Source: Craspedostauros australis
Lineage: Eukaryota; Bacillariophyta; Bacillariophyceae; Mastogloiales; Achnanthaceae
Assembly (NCBI GenBank): GCA_026770025.1
Contig: JAMXDE010000072.1
Coordinates: 62,001 to 126,000 of the forward strand
DNA: 64,000 nucleotides
Direction: 5' to 3'
The notes below the pieces were generated by a model, which saw only the letters and a program-made list of their open reading frames with translations, made no database searches and was not told where the DNA came from. Made by a program: the position numbers and the translations under genes. Within the stretch, counting starts at the first letter, position 1, and every line of letters begins with the position of its first letter. Shown here piece by piece: positions 1 through 10,390 of the stretch.

Positions 1-234
1 ATGTGCTTGCTTTGCATGCTGGTGGCATAATGTGTCATCGCCCCCAACCCCGCTCTACTCTGCTCCGCCCAACTCAACTCAATCCCGCACCTCTCGTATC
101 CCACCGGTACGAGTGCGCATGCTCCCCCACTCCGCACTGCTCTACGCTGCGCTGCTCTATTCATGTCCAACGCGAAAATGAATCGCAGCACACAATCCAA
201 GCAACCGACAAGCAGCAAGCAGCAAACAGCAACC
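1..234. other. 5' flank of the first gene
   Basis: No gene is supported here. The stretch is C-rich with short runs of CTCAACTC-like repeats and probably holds the promoter and leader of the Cys-repeat protein that follows. The frame of that protein is open back to an ATG at 163, but the 24 extra codons are polar (Ser, Lys, Gln) and would bury the signal peptide, so they are more likely leader. Confidence 0.4.
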
Positions 235-3200
235 ATGATCCGCATGATCAACATGAAGGCAGCCATCGTGGCTGTGCTCTTCCTCTCCAACATGGCATTG
301 ACTCACGCCGTTCTCCGTGGCAACCGGACCCCCGTGGATCCAACCAAGGAACTCCGCACGGCGACGAACAGGATCCGCGCCCTCAAGATCGGCGTTGATG
401 GCAACGAGAAGGCGGCGAAACAAAACAAGGCCGAACGGGAGCCTCCCACAGACAACCTGGGTGCTCCCGAGACGTCTGCGCCAACCGCGTTGCCGACTGT
501 CTCGCCGACTGCTGGACCCACGGGTCCGCCGACTGCCTCGCCGACGCATGAACCGACTGCCCCTCCGACGGGCCCTCCAACTGAGATGCCCTCAATGTCG
601 CCTACTACTCAACCAACATCTGACCCAGACTCCTTCGATGCCACCATCGAAGTCGCTTGTAAGCCGGACGGTGACACCGCCCTTGCCGAAGCCAGCACCA
701 AGACCATCATCTGCGATGCCACCAACCCATCGTGCCGCGAGGCCGTGACCGCTGTCAAGGAATCCGCAGAGCTGCAGAACTTCTTCGGTTGCGCTGGAGA
801 TCTGGGCGAAGGCGCCGCGCGCAAGCTCTTTAACAAGTACGCAACGGACGCCGTGCTCGCTGAGCAACTCACGATGATCGTCGCCACCAACGCGATCCTC
901 GTCACCGAACGTCCGGATGCCATGAAGGCAGCATGCGCGGCCATCGCTGCGATGCAATCGCCTGCCGTCGCAGACCCATGTTGCCAGGGATCCTCGGGGT
1001 GCACTTCTGCCGCCGCCTCCGCTTCCAGCTCTCCACCATTCATGACCGTCGCCATCACTGGTTGCACCGGCGATAGCGCATGCAAGAACATTGGACCCAA
1101 TCCCCTCATCCTCGATTCCTCCTGCACTGGCGTGAGTGCATGCGAATCATTGAATGAAAATGATCTCAATCCATCCGTTGTGGGAATCACCTTCGTGGGT
1201 GAAGACTCGTGCACCAATCCAGGATCATGCGAGGGAGTGGGGCATCGCTCTTACGGCAATGTCGTCGTCCTGGATGCCTCTTGTGTTGGCCCAGACACAT
1301 GCAACGCAACCGGACGCCGCAGTGAGCAGAGACTCCCCATCCGCTTCCAAAGCCACATCAACATTGGACCGAATGCATGCGTTGGCATCGATGCCTGCAA
1401 GGATGCCCATTCTACAGTAAATTATGGCACTGCCGGCAAGTACAAAGGGAGTCTGACCATCGGCGACGGCACTTGCACACAGGACCGCTCCTGCGAAAAG
1501 ATTGGCTTCAACGACAGGTTGGGAATGGATATCATCGTCGCTCCTGGTGAGTGCAGTGTCGCCGGCACCTGCAGGGGATGCATCACCGCAGACGACTGCG
1601 ACAACGGTGGGGCGTATCTCATCAGCAACACCGATGGAGCTTGCCCCAAGGGATCCATTGGCATCCCAACTGGAAAGAAGGTGGAGGAGTACTGCATCGA
1701 GAGAGACAGCTTGCCCACAGAGACCCCGACCTTCTTTCCAACTCCTCTTCCGACAACCACAGGAATACCTACCTCTAATCCAACGATCTTGGCGTCGAAT
1801 ATGCCAACCGCATCACCTTCCACGGCTCCTTCCGGCATTCCTTCCGAAATTTCATCCGATGTCCCAAGCTCACTGCCTTCGGACAACCCAAGTTCACTCC
1901 CGTCCGTCGCTCCTTCCGACCAACCTTCCAATATCCCATCTGGCGAACCATCTGATGTCCCAAGCTCACTGCCCTCGGACAACCCAAGTTCACTCCCATC
2001 AGACACTCCATCTGATCTTCCGTCCGACCAACCGTCCGACACTCCGTCCGACCAACCTTCCAGCGCCCCATCTGACCAACCATCTGATCTTCCGTCTGAC
2101 CAACCGACCTCAATGCCGACTGAAACCCCATCTGACAGCCCATCGACTGTGCCGTCAGACACCCCCACCTTAGCTCCTTCGGAATCCATGGCACCGAGTG
2201 AAGTACCAAGTGAAGTACCAACGATCACGATGGCGCCAACCGGTTCCCCAGCCACCATTCTAGTTGGCTGTCTCGAAACTCCTGGAAATGGATCATCGAA
2301 ATTCAACCCCGTCGCCTACCTAATCAGCTGCGACGGCGCGACCGGAACATGTGCCGACTTTGTCGATTCCATCAACGGACTCGACGATGGCAAAGCCAAG
2401 ATGATCAAAAGTATCTTTGGCTGCGGACCATCAGGGGGGGCTGTGTCGCAGGATGTGGCCCAGAAACGCTTCAACAGTATCAAGAATGACGCAGAGGTGA
2501 CCCAACTATTGTTGACAAGAGTGGCGGCCGAGAAACTCCTCACTGGTGGTGGACCCCAGTTGACGACAGCCTGCAATGGCAATTGCTGCACAGGAAGCGA
2601 CGCGTGTGTGGTCAGTCCTTCCACTGGCGTGATGACGATTACCGAAGGTTCATGCAACGCCTCAGAAAATGCCTGCAATCTTGTGGCCGAAAACACTATC
2701 ATCATTGACAGCTGCAACGCAAATGGTTCATGCGCCGGTTTTGGTTCGTTCACCACGACGCCAAACCCGGCTGCCCAGCTTGGCTACAAGGTGATTGGTC
2801 CAAACACTTGTAGCGATGCGGGGAATTGCAGGGAAATAGGCATAGACGTCTATGGTAATGTGAGAGTTGCAAACGGGGCTTGCACTGGCGGGTTGAATGC
2901 TTGTGTAAGGCTGGGACAACGCACGAGTCAAGGCAACACCGCAGCACCAATCCGAGTCGATATCAGTATCGAGACCAACGCGTGCCAGGGCTTCTTCGCT
3001 TGCAGAGAATTGTACAAGAATACTGCCATCACAACGGGAAGTTTTACCGTCAAGAGGAATGCATGTCAGGGACGTGAAACGTGCAATGAACTTCATCTGG
3101 ACGGTTCTAGAGGCAATGACCTTGTCGTCGAAGAAGGCGCCTGCGTTGGTAACTATGTATGCGCACGGTGCTTGAAGAACGCCCAGTCATGTGCATTGCC

Positions 3201-3270
3201 CTCAGAAACATACACCGTCAGCGCCCCAAAGGTTGGTTGTCCTGGTCCAGACCTATCTTCCTGCAGCTAA
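235..3270 (+). CDS. Secreted protein with duplicated Cys-repeat domain and PT/PSD linkers
   Basis: About 1011 residues with no intron. The ATG at 235 is chosen because it opens a hydrophobic signal peptide (MKAAIVAVLFLSNMALTHA after six residues); an in-frame ATG at 163 would put 24 polar residues before it. Order: signal peptide; Pro-Thr linker (about residues 81-135); Cys-repeat domain 1 (about 139-495); a long Pro-Ser-Asp linker (about 497-675); Cys-repeat domain 2 (about 677-1010). Each domain starts with a roughly 100-residue helical-looking part and is followed by seven C-x(5,6)-C units of the type SCTGVSAC, ACVGIDAC, ACQGRETC, spaced about 20-40 residues apart, which suggests a disulfide-stapled solenoid. 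The whole module occurs twice, so an internal duplication is likely. Such PT/PSD-linked proteins are common in diatom secretomes and are thought to be extracellular or wall-associated. No catalytic motif is visible and the function is unknown. Confidence 0.8.
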   Translation: MIRMINMKAAIVAVLFLSNMALTHAVLRGNRTPVDPTKELRTATNRIRALKIGVDGNEKAAKQNKAEREPPTDNLGAPETSAPTALPTVSPTAGPTGPPTASPTHEPTAPPTGPPTEMPSMSPTTQPTSDPDSFDATIEVACKPDGDTALAEASTKTIICDATNPSCREAVTAVKESAELQNFFGCAGDLGEGAARKLFNKYATDAVLAEQLTMIVATNAILVTERPDAMKAACAAIAAMQSPAVADPCCQGSSGCTSAAASASSSPPFMTVAITGCTGDSACKNIGPNPLILDSSCTGVSACESLNENDLNPSVVGITFVGEDSCTNPGSCEGVGHRSYGNVVVLDASCVGPDTCNATGRRSEQRLPIRFQSHINIGPNACVGIDACKDAHSTVNYGTAGKYKGSLTIGDGTCTQDRSCEKIGFNDRLGMDIIVAPGECSVAGTCRGCITADDCDNGGAYLISNTDGACPKGSIGIPTGKKVEEYCIERDSLPTETPTFFPTPLPTTTGIPTSNPTILASNMPTASPSTAPSGIPSEISSDVPSSLPSDNPSSLPSVAPSDQPSNIPSGEPSDVPSSLPSDNPSSLPSDTPSDLPSDQPSDTPSDQPSSAPSDQPSDLPSDQPTSMPTETPSDSPSTVPSDTPTLAPSESMAPSEVPSEVPTITMAPTGSPATILVGCLETPGNGSSKFNPVAYLISCDGATGTCADFVDSINGLDDGKAKMIKSIFGCGPSGGAVSQDVAQKRFNSIKNDAEVTQLLLTRVAAEKLLTGGGPQLTTACNGNCCTGSDACVVSPSTGVMTITEGSCNASENACNLVAENTIIIDSCNANGSCAGFGSFTTTPNPAAQLGYKVIGPNTCSDAGNCREIGIDVYGNVRVANGACTGGLNACVRLGQRTSQGNTAAPIRVDISIETNACQGFFACRELYKNTAITTGSFTVKRNACQGRETCNELHLDGSRGNDLVVEEGACVGNYVCARCLKNAQSCALPSETYTVSAPKVGCPGPDLSSCS
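1725..2260 (+). repeat. Pro-Ser-Asp coding repeat (linker)
   Basis: Degenerate short repeats encode PSD-x-PS units (for example PSDVPSSLPSDNPSSLPS) joining the two Cys-repeat domains. A block at about 1858-1897 recurs at about 1954-1993 almost unchanged, which shows recent slippage or unequal exchange. The antisense strand is open across the same bases only because of the repeat. Confidence 0.75.
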
Positions 3271-3672
3271 GACTCACAAGAAATAACACAATCGTAATAC
3301 CGATAGTAGGATTTCATCTCCCACATGAAGTACATCGCTTGTGTCGACATGCTGCTACGACCGCTACAACCACTTATGCTAAGATACGAAATGAGCACGA
3401 ATACCAACACGAGTGCTGTATGATGGAGTGGGACGGCACTGTTCTCACCCCATCTGGTACCACGGGTGTACGAGTTTACTTCGGCGGTTGCAGCTGTTGT
3501 TTTCGAAGGTGCGGCGAGATGTGATGGCCCCGTACCAAACCTCCGGAACTCAAAACTTCAAGAGTCCTGTGGCACCAACTCAACCACAAACGCTGGGACA
3601 CTGTCATGAATCAGTGTGGGAAACTGCAAACTCTCTCTCTCTCTCTCCTAAACAGCATAGTTCTCGTCGACT
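3271..3672. other. Intergenic, no gene seen
   Basis: This is the convergent 3' region between the Cys-repeat gene (plus) and the small membrane protein gene (minus). It holds a CT microsatellite at 3631-3647. I see no supportable gene or RNA. Confidence 0.4.
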
Positions 3673-4197
3673 TCAACCATGCAGAGAGCTTCGGGAAGTA
3701 TAATAATGTTGTATAATAGTACCAAGAATGGATCCACCCATCGCGATCGCCAACACCCTCAGATTGGAGAGGCACCCAAACAAAGCTAGGGCAAGGATGG
3801 AGAGGAACTGCAATGCCCCGATGCCCAACAACCGCCGATTGAGGGAATCTACAGCTGCACAGTGTGTTTTTAGCGCCAGCGTGACGTGATAGCTGAGCTT
3901 GCCCCACAGGAAAGCATCGACTCCATCTGGGAGATTGTCCGGGCGTCCCGAAACCTCAAGAGTGGGTGTGTTGCACCCCAGTCCGAACACTGGAACCTTC
4001 CACTCAACCTCGTCTTGCTTGGTGTCGCCGCGACCGGCTCTCTCGGCCTTGGTCTCGGTCTCCATGGTGCTCTTTCTTTTGTTCCTTGTTTGATGCTCGG
4101 TGTTCGGCACTGTTGCAATGCGAGTGTCGCCGTTAACTTGGCCGTTGTGTAGTACAAACACGGAGGATGAAGGAGTGGAATTGTGGACAAGCTCCAA
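3673..4197 (-). CDS. Hypothetical small membrane protein with two C-terminal TM segments
   Basis: The frame gives 174 residues from the first ATG (4197) or 130 from an internal ATG at 4065 (METETKAERAG). The N-terminal half is polar and charged. The C-terminal third has two hydrophobic stretches, LLGIGALQFLSILALALFG and LRVLAIAMGGSILGTII, separated by only a few residues, which suggests a hairpin membrane anchor with both ends on the same side. I do not recognise the family. It lies tail to tail with the Cys-repeat gene and just downstream of the copper ATPase on the same strand. Hydrophobic segments of this quality are unlikely in a chance frame, but coding status is not proven. Confidence 0.45.
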   Translation of the reverse strand: MELVHNSTPSSSVFVLHNGQVNGDTRIATVPNTEHQTRNKRKSTMETETKAERAGRGDTKQDEVEWKVPVFGLGCNTPTLEVSGRPDNLPDGVDAFLWGKLSYHVTLALKTHCAAVDSLNRRLLGIGALQFLSILALALFGCLSNLRVLAIAMGGSILGTIIQHYYTSRSSLHG

Positions 4198-4371
4198 AAA
4201 ATCACGATGTTGGCTGTTGTTCGCATTGTTCCCTCGAGCGCATCAGCAAAGGAACACTCTATTCTACGAGTAAGAGTATAGGAGTAGATTGGAGGACCAT
4301 ATCCCGTTCGTAGATGTTGCACACGACGTCCTTCAGGTGTTGTTCGTCCATGCTTGTGTAATACTACCATA

Positions 4372-4387
4372 GTACGAGCACTCGTAC
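4372..4387. repeat. Short inverted repeat GTACGAG-CA-CTCGTAC
   Basis: Two 7-bp arms separated by 2 bp in the gap between the small membrane protein gene and the ATPase stop. It could be a regulator-binding dyad or a weak hairpin. Related CGTACGAG-like strings occur in other intergenic stretches of the window. Confidence 0.4.
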
Positions 4388-4430
4388 ATCGTCTCCGTTT
4401 TGAATGTATCTCACCTCAACTCAGCTCACC

Positions 4431-4480
4431 ATCTCACACTATCTCACACTATCTCACACTATCTCACACTATCTCACACC
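4431..4480. repeat. Decamer tandem repeat (ATCTCACACT)x5
   Basis: Four exact copies and one variant of a 10-bp unit lie in a row. The last unit overlaps the stop codon of the minus-strand copper ATPase at 4474-4476, so the array is the start of its 3' UTR. Confidence 0.9.
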
Positions 4481-7400
4481 ATCTCCAACAAAGGCCCATC
4501 GCTTCCGCTCCCAGTTCCGCTGCCTTCGGATGATTCAGCGTCGCTGTCGCTGCCCGGATATGTGGTTTGACCCGCATCCCCAAGCCACCGAGAATCCACG
4601 TTGTTGTTGTTGTTGTTGTTGTCGCTGATGGTGCCATCACTATCGCCGACGCGACCATACCGCTGATATCTGCAAAAGCATCGCGAGACAGTGTCATGCA
4701 GCCTTGTAGTCCACAGCGAGCAGCATCCCATCTCATTTCGATCGTAGTACAGCGTGCCGTCACTCCGGATTCTCGGTTTGCGGTACTGGCGCAGCAGCAA
4801 CGAACTCGTGACGACGCTGACGGACGAGAATGCCATCATGAGCCCCGCGAATGCTGGCGGCAGATGGAAGGACGTGAAGGGGTAGAAGACGCCGGCCGCG
4901 AAGGGCACGGCGATGATGTTGTATCCCATGGCCCAGCCGAAGTTCATCCGGATGCGCTGAAAGACATACTTGGAAAGGTGGAGAGCGACGACGACATCGT
5001 GCAGCGATGATTTCACCAGCACGATGTCAGCAGCCTCGACCGCGACCTCTGTCCCAGCGCCGATGGCGATGCCGACGTCGGCACGTGCCAGAGCGACGGC
5101 ATCGTTGATCCCGTCCCCCACGAAGGCGATGCGTCCTGCTTGTGGTTTCGATTGGTATCTTTGGAGCAAGCCGTCGTGCCAGCGGGCGCTATCCGCCTTG
5201 AGCTCCATCGGCATCACGGCAGATTCCTCCTGCAGCTGCGTGACGAGGGCTGCCTTGCCTTCTGGTTTGACTCCGGAAACGACCTTGTCGGCATCAATCC
5301 CCAGCTGCCGCGCAACGGCGCTTGCCGTCCTTGCATGATCACCCGTGCACATCCAAACGGACAGGCCCATGCGCTGCAGCGCTCGGATAGAGGAAGCCGC
5401 TTCCTTCTTGATGGGATCGATGATGCCCATGACTCCAGCCAAGCTCCATTCGTCATCGACGGCGGTGACAGTTCCCCCGCTGCCTTCCACAACCCTGACA
5501 CTGACGTAGATACCGATCTTACCACCGGTGCGCAATTGATCCACCACTTCTTGCGCTTCCGGGTTCGCAGCAGAAGCATGATTTGATGGCGACGTCCAGG
5601 AATGGCTTCCAACCCGAATCCGGAAGGCAACGTCGTCACAGCCGCTTGCCTTCATGTGGCATTCCACGCCGGATCCCGGCACAACAGAGAATTCGGATGT
5701 TTGGACGCCCTGCTGCCAGCTGCCCCATCTCATCTTGGCTGCATTGACGATGGCGTGCGCCAGCGGGTGTTCTGATTGCACCTCGGCGCAGGCGGCGATC
5801 CACAGCAGCCAATCTTGCGGGGTTTCGGAAGATCGCAACGGATTTTGGGTAGCCGACAGGCGGTTGCGGAAGTGTTCGATGAGACGTTGGAGGGCTTGCG
5901 CATTTTCCAAAGCGTGGGTGTCCTGCAGCACCGCCGCGCCGGTGGTCAGTGTGCCCGTCTTGTCCAAGACAACGGTGGACACGGCATGCATGCCCTCCAA
6001 AACTGCACCGCCCTTGATGAGGAGTCCGTGCGACGCACCCACGCCAGTACCCACCATGATGGCGGTCGGCGTGGCCAATCCCAAGGCACATGGGCAGGCG
6101 ACGACCACGACGGAGATGGCGCACATGAGAGATTGGACGATGCGTTCCACCATGGTGTCGCACTGGTAGTTGCATACCATCCACGCCAGGAATGTCAGGC
6201 TCGACAGGACGATGATGGTCGGTGCAAAGATGCCGGCGATGGAATCGGCGACGGCCTGGATGGGCGCCTTCTGGATCTGCGCCTGCTGCATGAGATGGCA
6301 GATCTTGGCCAGGACGGTGTCGTGACCGACATGCGTCACGCAGATGACTAATCCGGAGAGCTGGTTGACGGTGGAGCCGAAGACCTTGGTGCCCACGGCC
6401 TTGGCAACCGGGTGCGGCTCACCCGTCAGCATAGACTCGTCGATGTACGCGACGGGTGTGTGCACCTTTGTTTTCGATGCTTCCGTTGGACTGCGCGAAG
6501 CCGTTCCATTGCTGGCAGTGCCGCTGCTGCATGCGACGAGGATCCCGTCGGTTGGGATTTTGGATCCAGGCAGCACGCGCAATAAGTCGCCCACCTGTAG
6601 TTGGTCCAGGTCGACTTCGTCGGTGTCAAGTTGCAAGACGCGCTGTTGCTGTTCGAATGTGAGGACGCTTCTGCCATCGTCGCTGCTACTGCTACTGCCG
6701 TTGGTGTTGTTGTGGTTGTGCTTGACCAATGTGTCGATCGCAAGTTGTAGATCTTGATGTTGATCGGTACTTATCCTGAGCGCCAAGGTGGGTTGAAGTC
6801 GCAGCAACGATTGCAGTGCGTTCGCCGTCTTTCCCTTCGCGTACGATTCCATCCACTTGCCCAAGGTGACGAAGGACAGGAGCATGGCAGAGGTCTCGAA
6901 GGTGGGTTTGCCGACCGTGGTGGCCACGGAATCTTGCAAGAAGTCGGAGGTGCCGTTGGCATGGCCCCAGCCCCAAAGGAGCATGTAGACGAAGGCAAAC
7001 ATGGAATAGGTGTAGCTGGCCGTGGTGCCGAGAACGACGAGGAAGTCCATGCCGTAGGAATTGGACAGCCAGCCGTTGTAGGCGGCGACGTAGAATCGCT
7101 TGCCGACGATGAACTGCACCAACGTGGAAAGGATCATCATGATCCACAGCGTGAGGCTTGGCATTGGTTGCGATTGTTCGTCGGCAAAGAACCATGCGTC
7201 GATGGACACGTGGCCGAAGTGGATGATAACGATGGGCATCGTGAAGAGGGTGGCACGCTGAAACAGCGTCTGCCACGTCTGCAGTTCCTGCACGCGAGCA
7301 TCCTCGAGCTGCCGCGCGGTTGCCGCCAGCGATCGACCGACGTTGCCGTTGCCTGCGGTATCGCCAGCAGCCGTGCGAACATCCAAGATAGCGCATTCGT

Positions 7401-8478
7401 AGCCTGCATTTTGGACCGCAGCTTGGTACTCTTGGGCTCGCTGTCGCAGCCGTTCCAGCGGGTCGCTACTTGTCAGCGGGTCAAGACTGTCGTCGAACTC
7501 TGCTGCTGCTGATGCTGGAACCGATGCTGGAATTGGAGACGAAGTGATGATAGTTGCTTGATGCAATGGCAGAGTGACGACAACGCTGTGGACATCCGTG
7601 CAAGAATCCAGCGCCGTTTCTACTCTGCCCGTACAAACGGCGCAAGACATGCCCAGGACCTGCAGCGTGATGATCGCCTCGCCATCTGCAGGCGCCGCCT
7701 GTTCTTCTGCTGCGAGAGCTGCTGCAGCCGCCTCTTCCACTTCAATTGCCAACTGTTCTGAATCAGACGAGGATGGCTTCTTCTCGGTCACAAGCTGCGC
7801 TTTGTAGTGATCGATATCGTCGATGATAGAGGCATGAAATCCAATATCGCCAATCTCCTCAAGGGCTTGCTTGTGGACGAGAGAGACGCGGGATGCAGCG
7901 TACTGCCGCGCCTCAGACGACGCTGCTGCTTCTGCCGGCAACATGGAACCCATCTTCGCTTCGTAGTCATCGTCCCGAACCAGCAACCATGCTCGGGACT
8001 CCTTGAAGGACGATGCCGCATGCACAACATGAAAGGACGACTGCAGCGCCGCATCCTCGAACGCCATGCGCAGCAGCGCGTTCTGCACGGTCGTGCCGCA
8101 GTTCTTCTGGCACATCATGCCCTCCACGCGCAGGTGGACGACGAAGGAAGCTGACTGCGCACGGAATCCCACATCGCCGATCTCTTCGATCGCGCTCGAT
8201 AGCAGCTGCTGCCGCGAGGCATCGTTCGTCGCATCGTCCACCGTCAGCCACGCGCGCGATTCCTGGAACGACGAAGCGGCTTGTGCACAATGCGGGACGA
8301 AGTGCTGCAGCGCCTTCTGGACGGTCGACCCGCAGTTCTTCTGGCACATCATGCCGTCCACGTGAACGTGGATCGTGCGGATGTTCCTGTTCACGCTGCT
8401 GGGATCATCGACGCTGTTGTTGCCGCCATTGTTGGCGCCATTGTTGATGCTATTGCTAGTGCTGTCAGGAGTCATCAT
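4474..8478 (-). CDS. Copper-transporting P1B-type ATPase (CopA/ATP7-like)
   Basis: A single open frame of 1334 residues. It pumps Cu(I) out of the cytosol, in eukaryotes usually into the secretory pathway or out of the cell. Seen in order: HMA-like domain 1 (CQKNC, Cys45 and Cys49), HMA-like domain 2 (CQKNC, Cys123 and Cys127), a classical HMA domain 3 (GMSCAVC, Cys279 and Cys282), TM segments from about 395, actuator TGEP (about 683), the intramembrane [10 protein letters not shown] motif (about 793), the phosphorylation site DKTGTLT (Asp about 838), SEHPLAHAI (about 900) of the nucleotide domain, [11 protein letters not shown] (about 1119), and the last TM pair. The CPC motif gives Cu+ specificity by family knowledge. 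The first two HMA domains have C-x3-C instead of C-x2-C, which is unusual and shared by both. The C-terminal tail is long and acidic with a short Asn run encoded by a GTT microsatellite. Confidence 0.93.
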   Translation of the reverse strand: MMTPDSTSNSINNGANNGGNNSVDDPSSVNRNIRTIHVHVDGMMCQKNCGSTVQKALQHFVPHCAQAASSFQESRAWLTVDDATNDASRQQLLSSAIEEIGDVGFRAQSASFVVHLRVEGMMCQKNCGTTVQNALLRMAFEDAALQSSFHVVHAASSFKESRAWLLVRDDDYEAKMGSMLPAEAAASSEARQYAASRVSLVHKQALEEIGDIGFHASIIDDIDHYKAQLVTEKKPSSSDSEQLAIEVEEAAAAALAAEEQAAPADGEAIITLQVLGMSCAVCTGRVETALDSCTDVHSVVVTLPLHQATIITSSPIPASVPASAAAEFDDSLDPLTSSDPLERLRQRAQEYQAAVQNAGYECAILDVRTAAGDTAGNGNVGRSLAATARQLEDARVQELQTWQTLFQRATLFTMPIVIIHFGHVSIDAWFFADEQSQPMPSLTLWIMMILSTLVQFIVGKRFYVAAYNGWLSNSYGMDFLVVLGTTASYTYSMFAFVYMLLWGWGHANGTSDFLQDSVATTVGKPTFETSAMLLSFVTLGKWMESYAKGKTANALQSLLRLQPTLALRISTDQHQDLQLAIDTLVKHNHNNTNGSSSSSDDGRSVLTFEQQQRVLQLDTDEVDLDQLQVGDLLRVLPGSKIPTDGILVACSSGTASNGTASRSPTEASKTKVHTPVAYIDESMLTGEPHPVAKAVGTKVFGSTVNQLSGLVICVTHVGHDTVLAKICHLMQQAQIQKAPIQAVADSIAGIFAPTIIVLSSLTFLAWMVCNYQCDTMVERIVQSLMCAISVVVVACPCALGLATPTAIMVGTGVGASHGLLIKGGAVLEGMHAVSTVVLDKTGTLTTGAAVLQDTHALENAQALQRLIEHFRNRLSATQNPLRSSETPQDWLLWIAACAEVQSEHPLAHAIVNAAKMRWGSWQQGVQTSEFSVVPGSGVECHMKASGCDDVAFRIRVGSHSWTSPSNHASAANPEAQEVVDQLRTGGKIGIYVSVRVVEGSGGTVTAVDDEWSLAGVMGIIDPIKKEAASSIRALQRMGLSVWMCTGDHARTASAVARQLGIDADKVVSGVKPEGKAALVTQLQEESAVMPMELKADSARWHDGLLQRYQSKPQAGRIAFVGDGINDAVALARADVGIAIGAGTEVAVEAADIVLVKSSLHDVVVALHLSKYVFQRIRMNFGWAMGYNIIAVPFAAGVFYPFTSFHLPPAFAGLMMAFSSVSVVTSSLLLRQYRKPRIRSDGTLYYDRNEMGCCSLWTTRLHDTVSRCFCRYQRYGRVGDSDGTISDNNNNNNNVDSRWLGDAGQTTYPGSDSDAESSEGSGTGSGSDGPLLEMV

Positions 8479-10390
8479 GGTGACTGTTGATGTTGGTTCG
8501 ATTGTGGATGATTGATTGTCTGGATGTGAAAGTGCCTGAGGACTTGCTCCACTTTGGATTTATGGAGAGGTGCAGATGCGTTCGGACAGCTTCTGTTGAT
8601 CTTCAGGCCCCTGCTTGTGGCAACAGCGCGACGAAGAGGGCAAGGCGTCATGGGGACTGACATCGCCTGGGCAGCTTTTGCTCAGCTTTCTCTCTTGTTG
8701 CCTGTCTTTTTCCTCTTCTCCCTCCGATTGGAGGATCTAAGGTGTATTACAATAACACTCAAATTGTGCAGGCCGTTGGCAAATTAACTACTGTCATTCT
8801 TCCGTTTCGACCCGAACAACACATTTTAGCAGAACAGGTTGGCTAAAACGAGACGAAAGAGAACGTGCATCTCATCATCAGCGAGAGTATGAGTACTTTT
8901 TGACTGTCCGCTCGGTAACGAACAAAAACATACAGAACTGACAAACGATGGCTCTTCATTATCGAGTTTTTGATTGTTGGAACGGCAGCAAGAATGATAT
9001 GAAAAACAATGATATAATTCTTTTTCACCATGGACTTCCACACCTTTTGTTGGTAGCCTGTTTGTTCTCTTCCATTCTCGGAGGCGGAGCCGCACACTTC
9101 GTGAGAGGGACAGTTCCCCTCCAAAGCAGGGTGAGAGCCCTTGGGAAGTAATACACTATTATAATACTCGTGCAAGCAATGGGGTGGTGGACTGATTGAA
9201 TCTCTTGTGATTGGAAACATTGGCTCTTTGTATCATAATGATATTAAAACTCGCATCTGAGACAGGCATCGAAAATACGACGCGATGTCTTCTCCCATTT
9301 CGAATCACTTCCAAGACCAATTCGAGGAGTACTGGTCAACGTCAAGCGGAATGCTTGCACTCGTATCATAGCTCGTATACACAATACGATGATGCTCAAT
9401 CTTGGTTAGCGAACATCTGTCACCTCTTGGCGTGCATGTACGTACCAATACACATACCATGAACGCTGATAGTTCGACAACCGGTGCAGAGAGCGGAACT
9501 CACCAGTACCCCCAATTCATGACCAGCGACATTCATCCGCCAACCTCCCGACTCCCGAACCTGGCGAAGAACTCAATCATATGGTACTAGTAGATGTGAT
9601 ACCTGGAACATATAACAAGAGAGTGCATCGAGCTATTATGTCATAAAATAGAATATTCTATGATGCAGCTTGGAGGGTGTGCGGGAGGAAGGAGAAGAAT
9701 GCTGACAGCATTCAGTATCCTCTCTCTCTCTCTCTCTCTCTTGTCAGAGAGCCCGTAGACAGCAGAACCGCAGTCCAACACAGCACAACCGAAAACGTGT
9801 TTGGTGCGCGTCTTGTTTCATGTCGATCTTGTTTCGAATCCAAACGTGGTTGACAGTAATACACGACTCGTTGTTTCGAACAATCGACTACTTCGAATTT
9901 ACAATTATGTGTTTTATACAAGACTGATTTAATCACGAGTACATCAATTTGTCGTTCTTCGTCAGCTCCCTCCAACAACAACGAAAACTACGATTCCTCT
10001 CCACGGAAATTCCCTCCTCTGTCCAAGTTCGCTTTTGTGCACACAAGACAAGAGAGAAACCACCACCGTGAAGACCACCCACGAAAAAGTGGCAAACGGG
10101 AGCATCCACCATGGCGTGACGGTCATCACCATCACCTCCGTCACCCCTGCGAAGACTTGCAAGTGATGCCTCTCTCTCTCTCTCGCTGGCTCGTCACCTT
10201 TGCTATCTTCTAACTCTCACCGTGTTGCTGAGACCCAGTATCCATGCATAGGGGCGACACTCTGGAATCGTACCCGTACCGAATCTGCAACTCACGAGAT
10301 CCCTAACGTCGATCCATCCAGTTACCCAACTCCCCCCAACCCCAACTGCCAGAATCCCAGGACGATTTTGGAAAGAATCCATTCGCCATC
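8479..10390. other. Intergenic region between two divergent genes, no gene seen
   Basis: About 1.9 kb lies between the ATPase start (minus) and the first exon of the amine oxidase (plus). It holds only short open frames without recognisable features. A CT run is at 9720-9740 and another at 10166-10184. AT-rich strings such as TATAATACTCG (9160-9170) occur. It presumably contains both promoters. Confidence 0.4.

Noticed and set aside
1422..2306. 294-codon antisense frame over the PSD linker
   Set aside because: It is open only because the PSD repeat, read backwards, has no stops; its product is a Gly-Ser-Asp-Gly repeat with no other feature. The same holds for antisense frames over the subtilase linkers (34310-35002, 39188-39838, 43307-43978).
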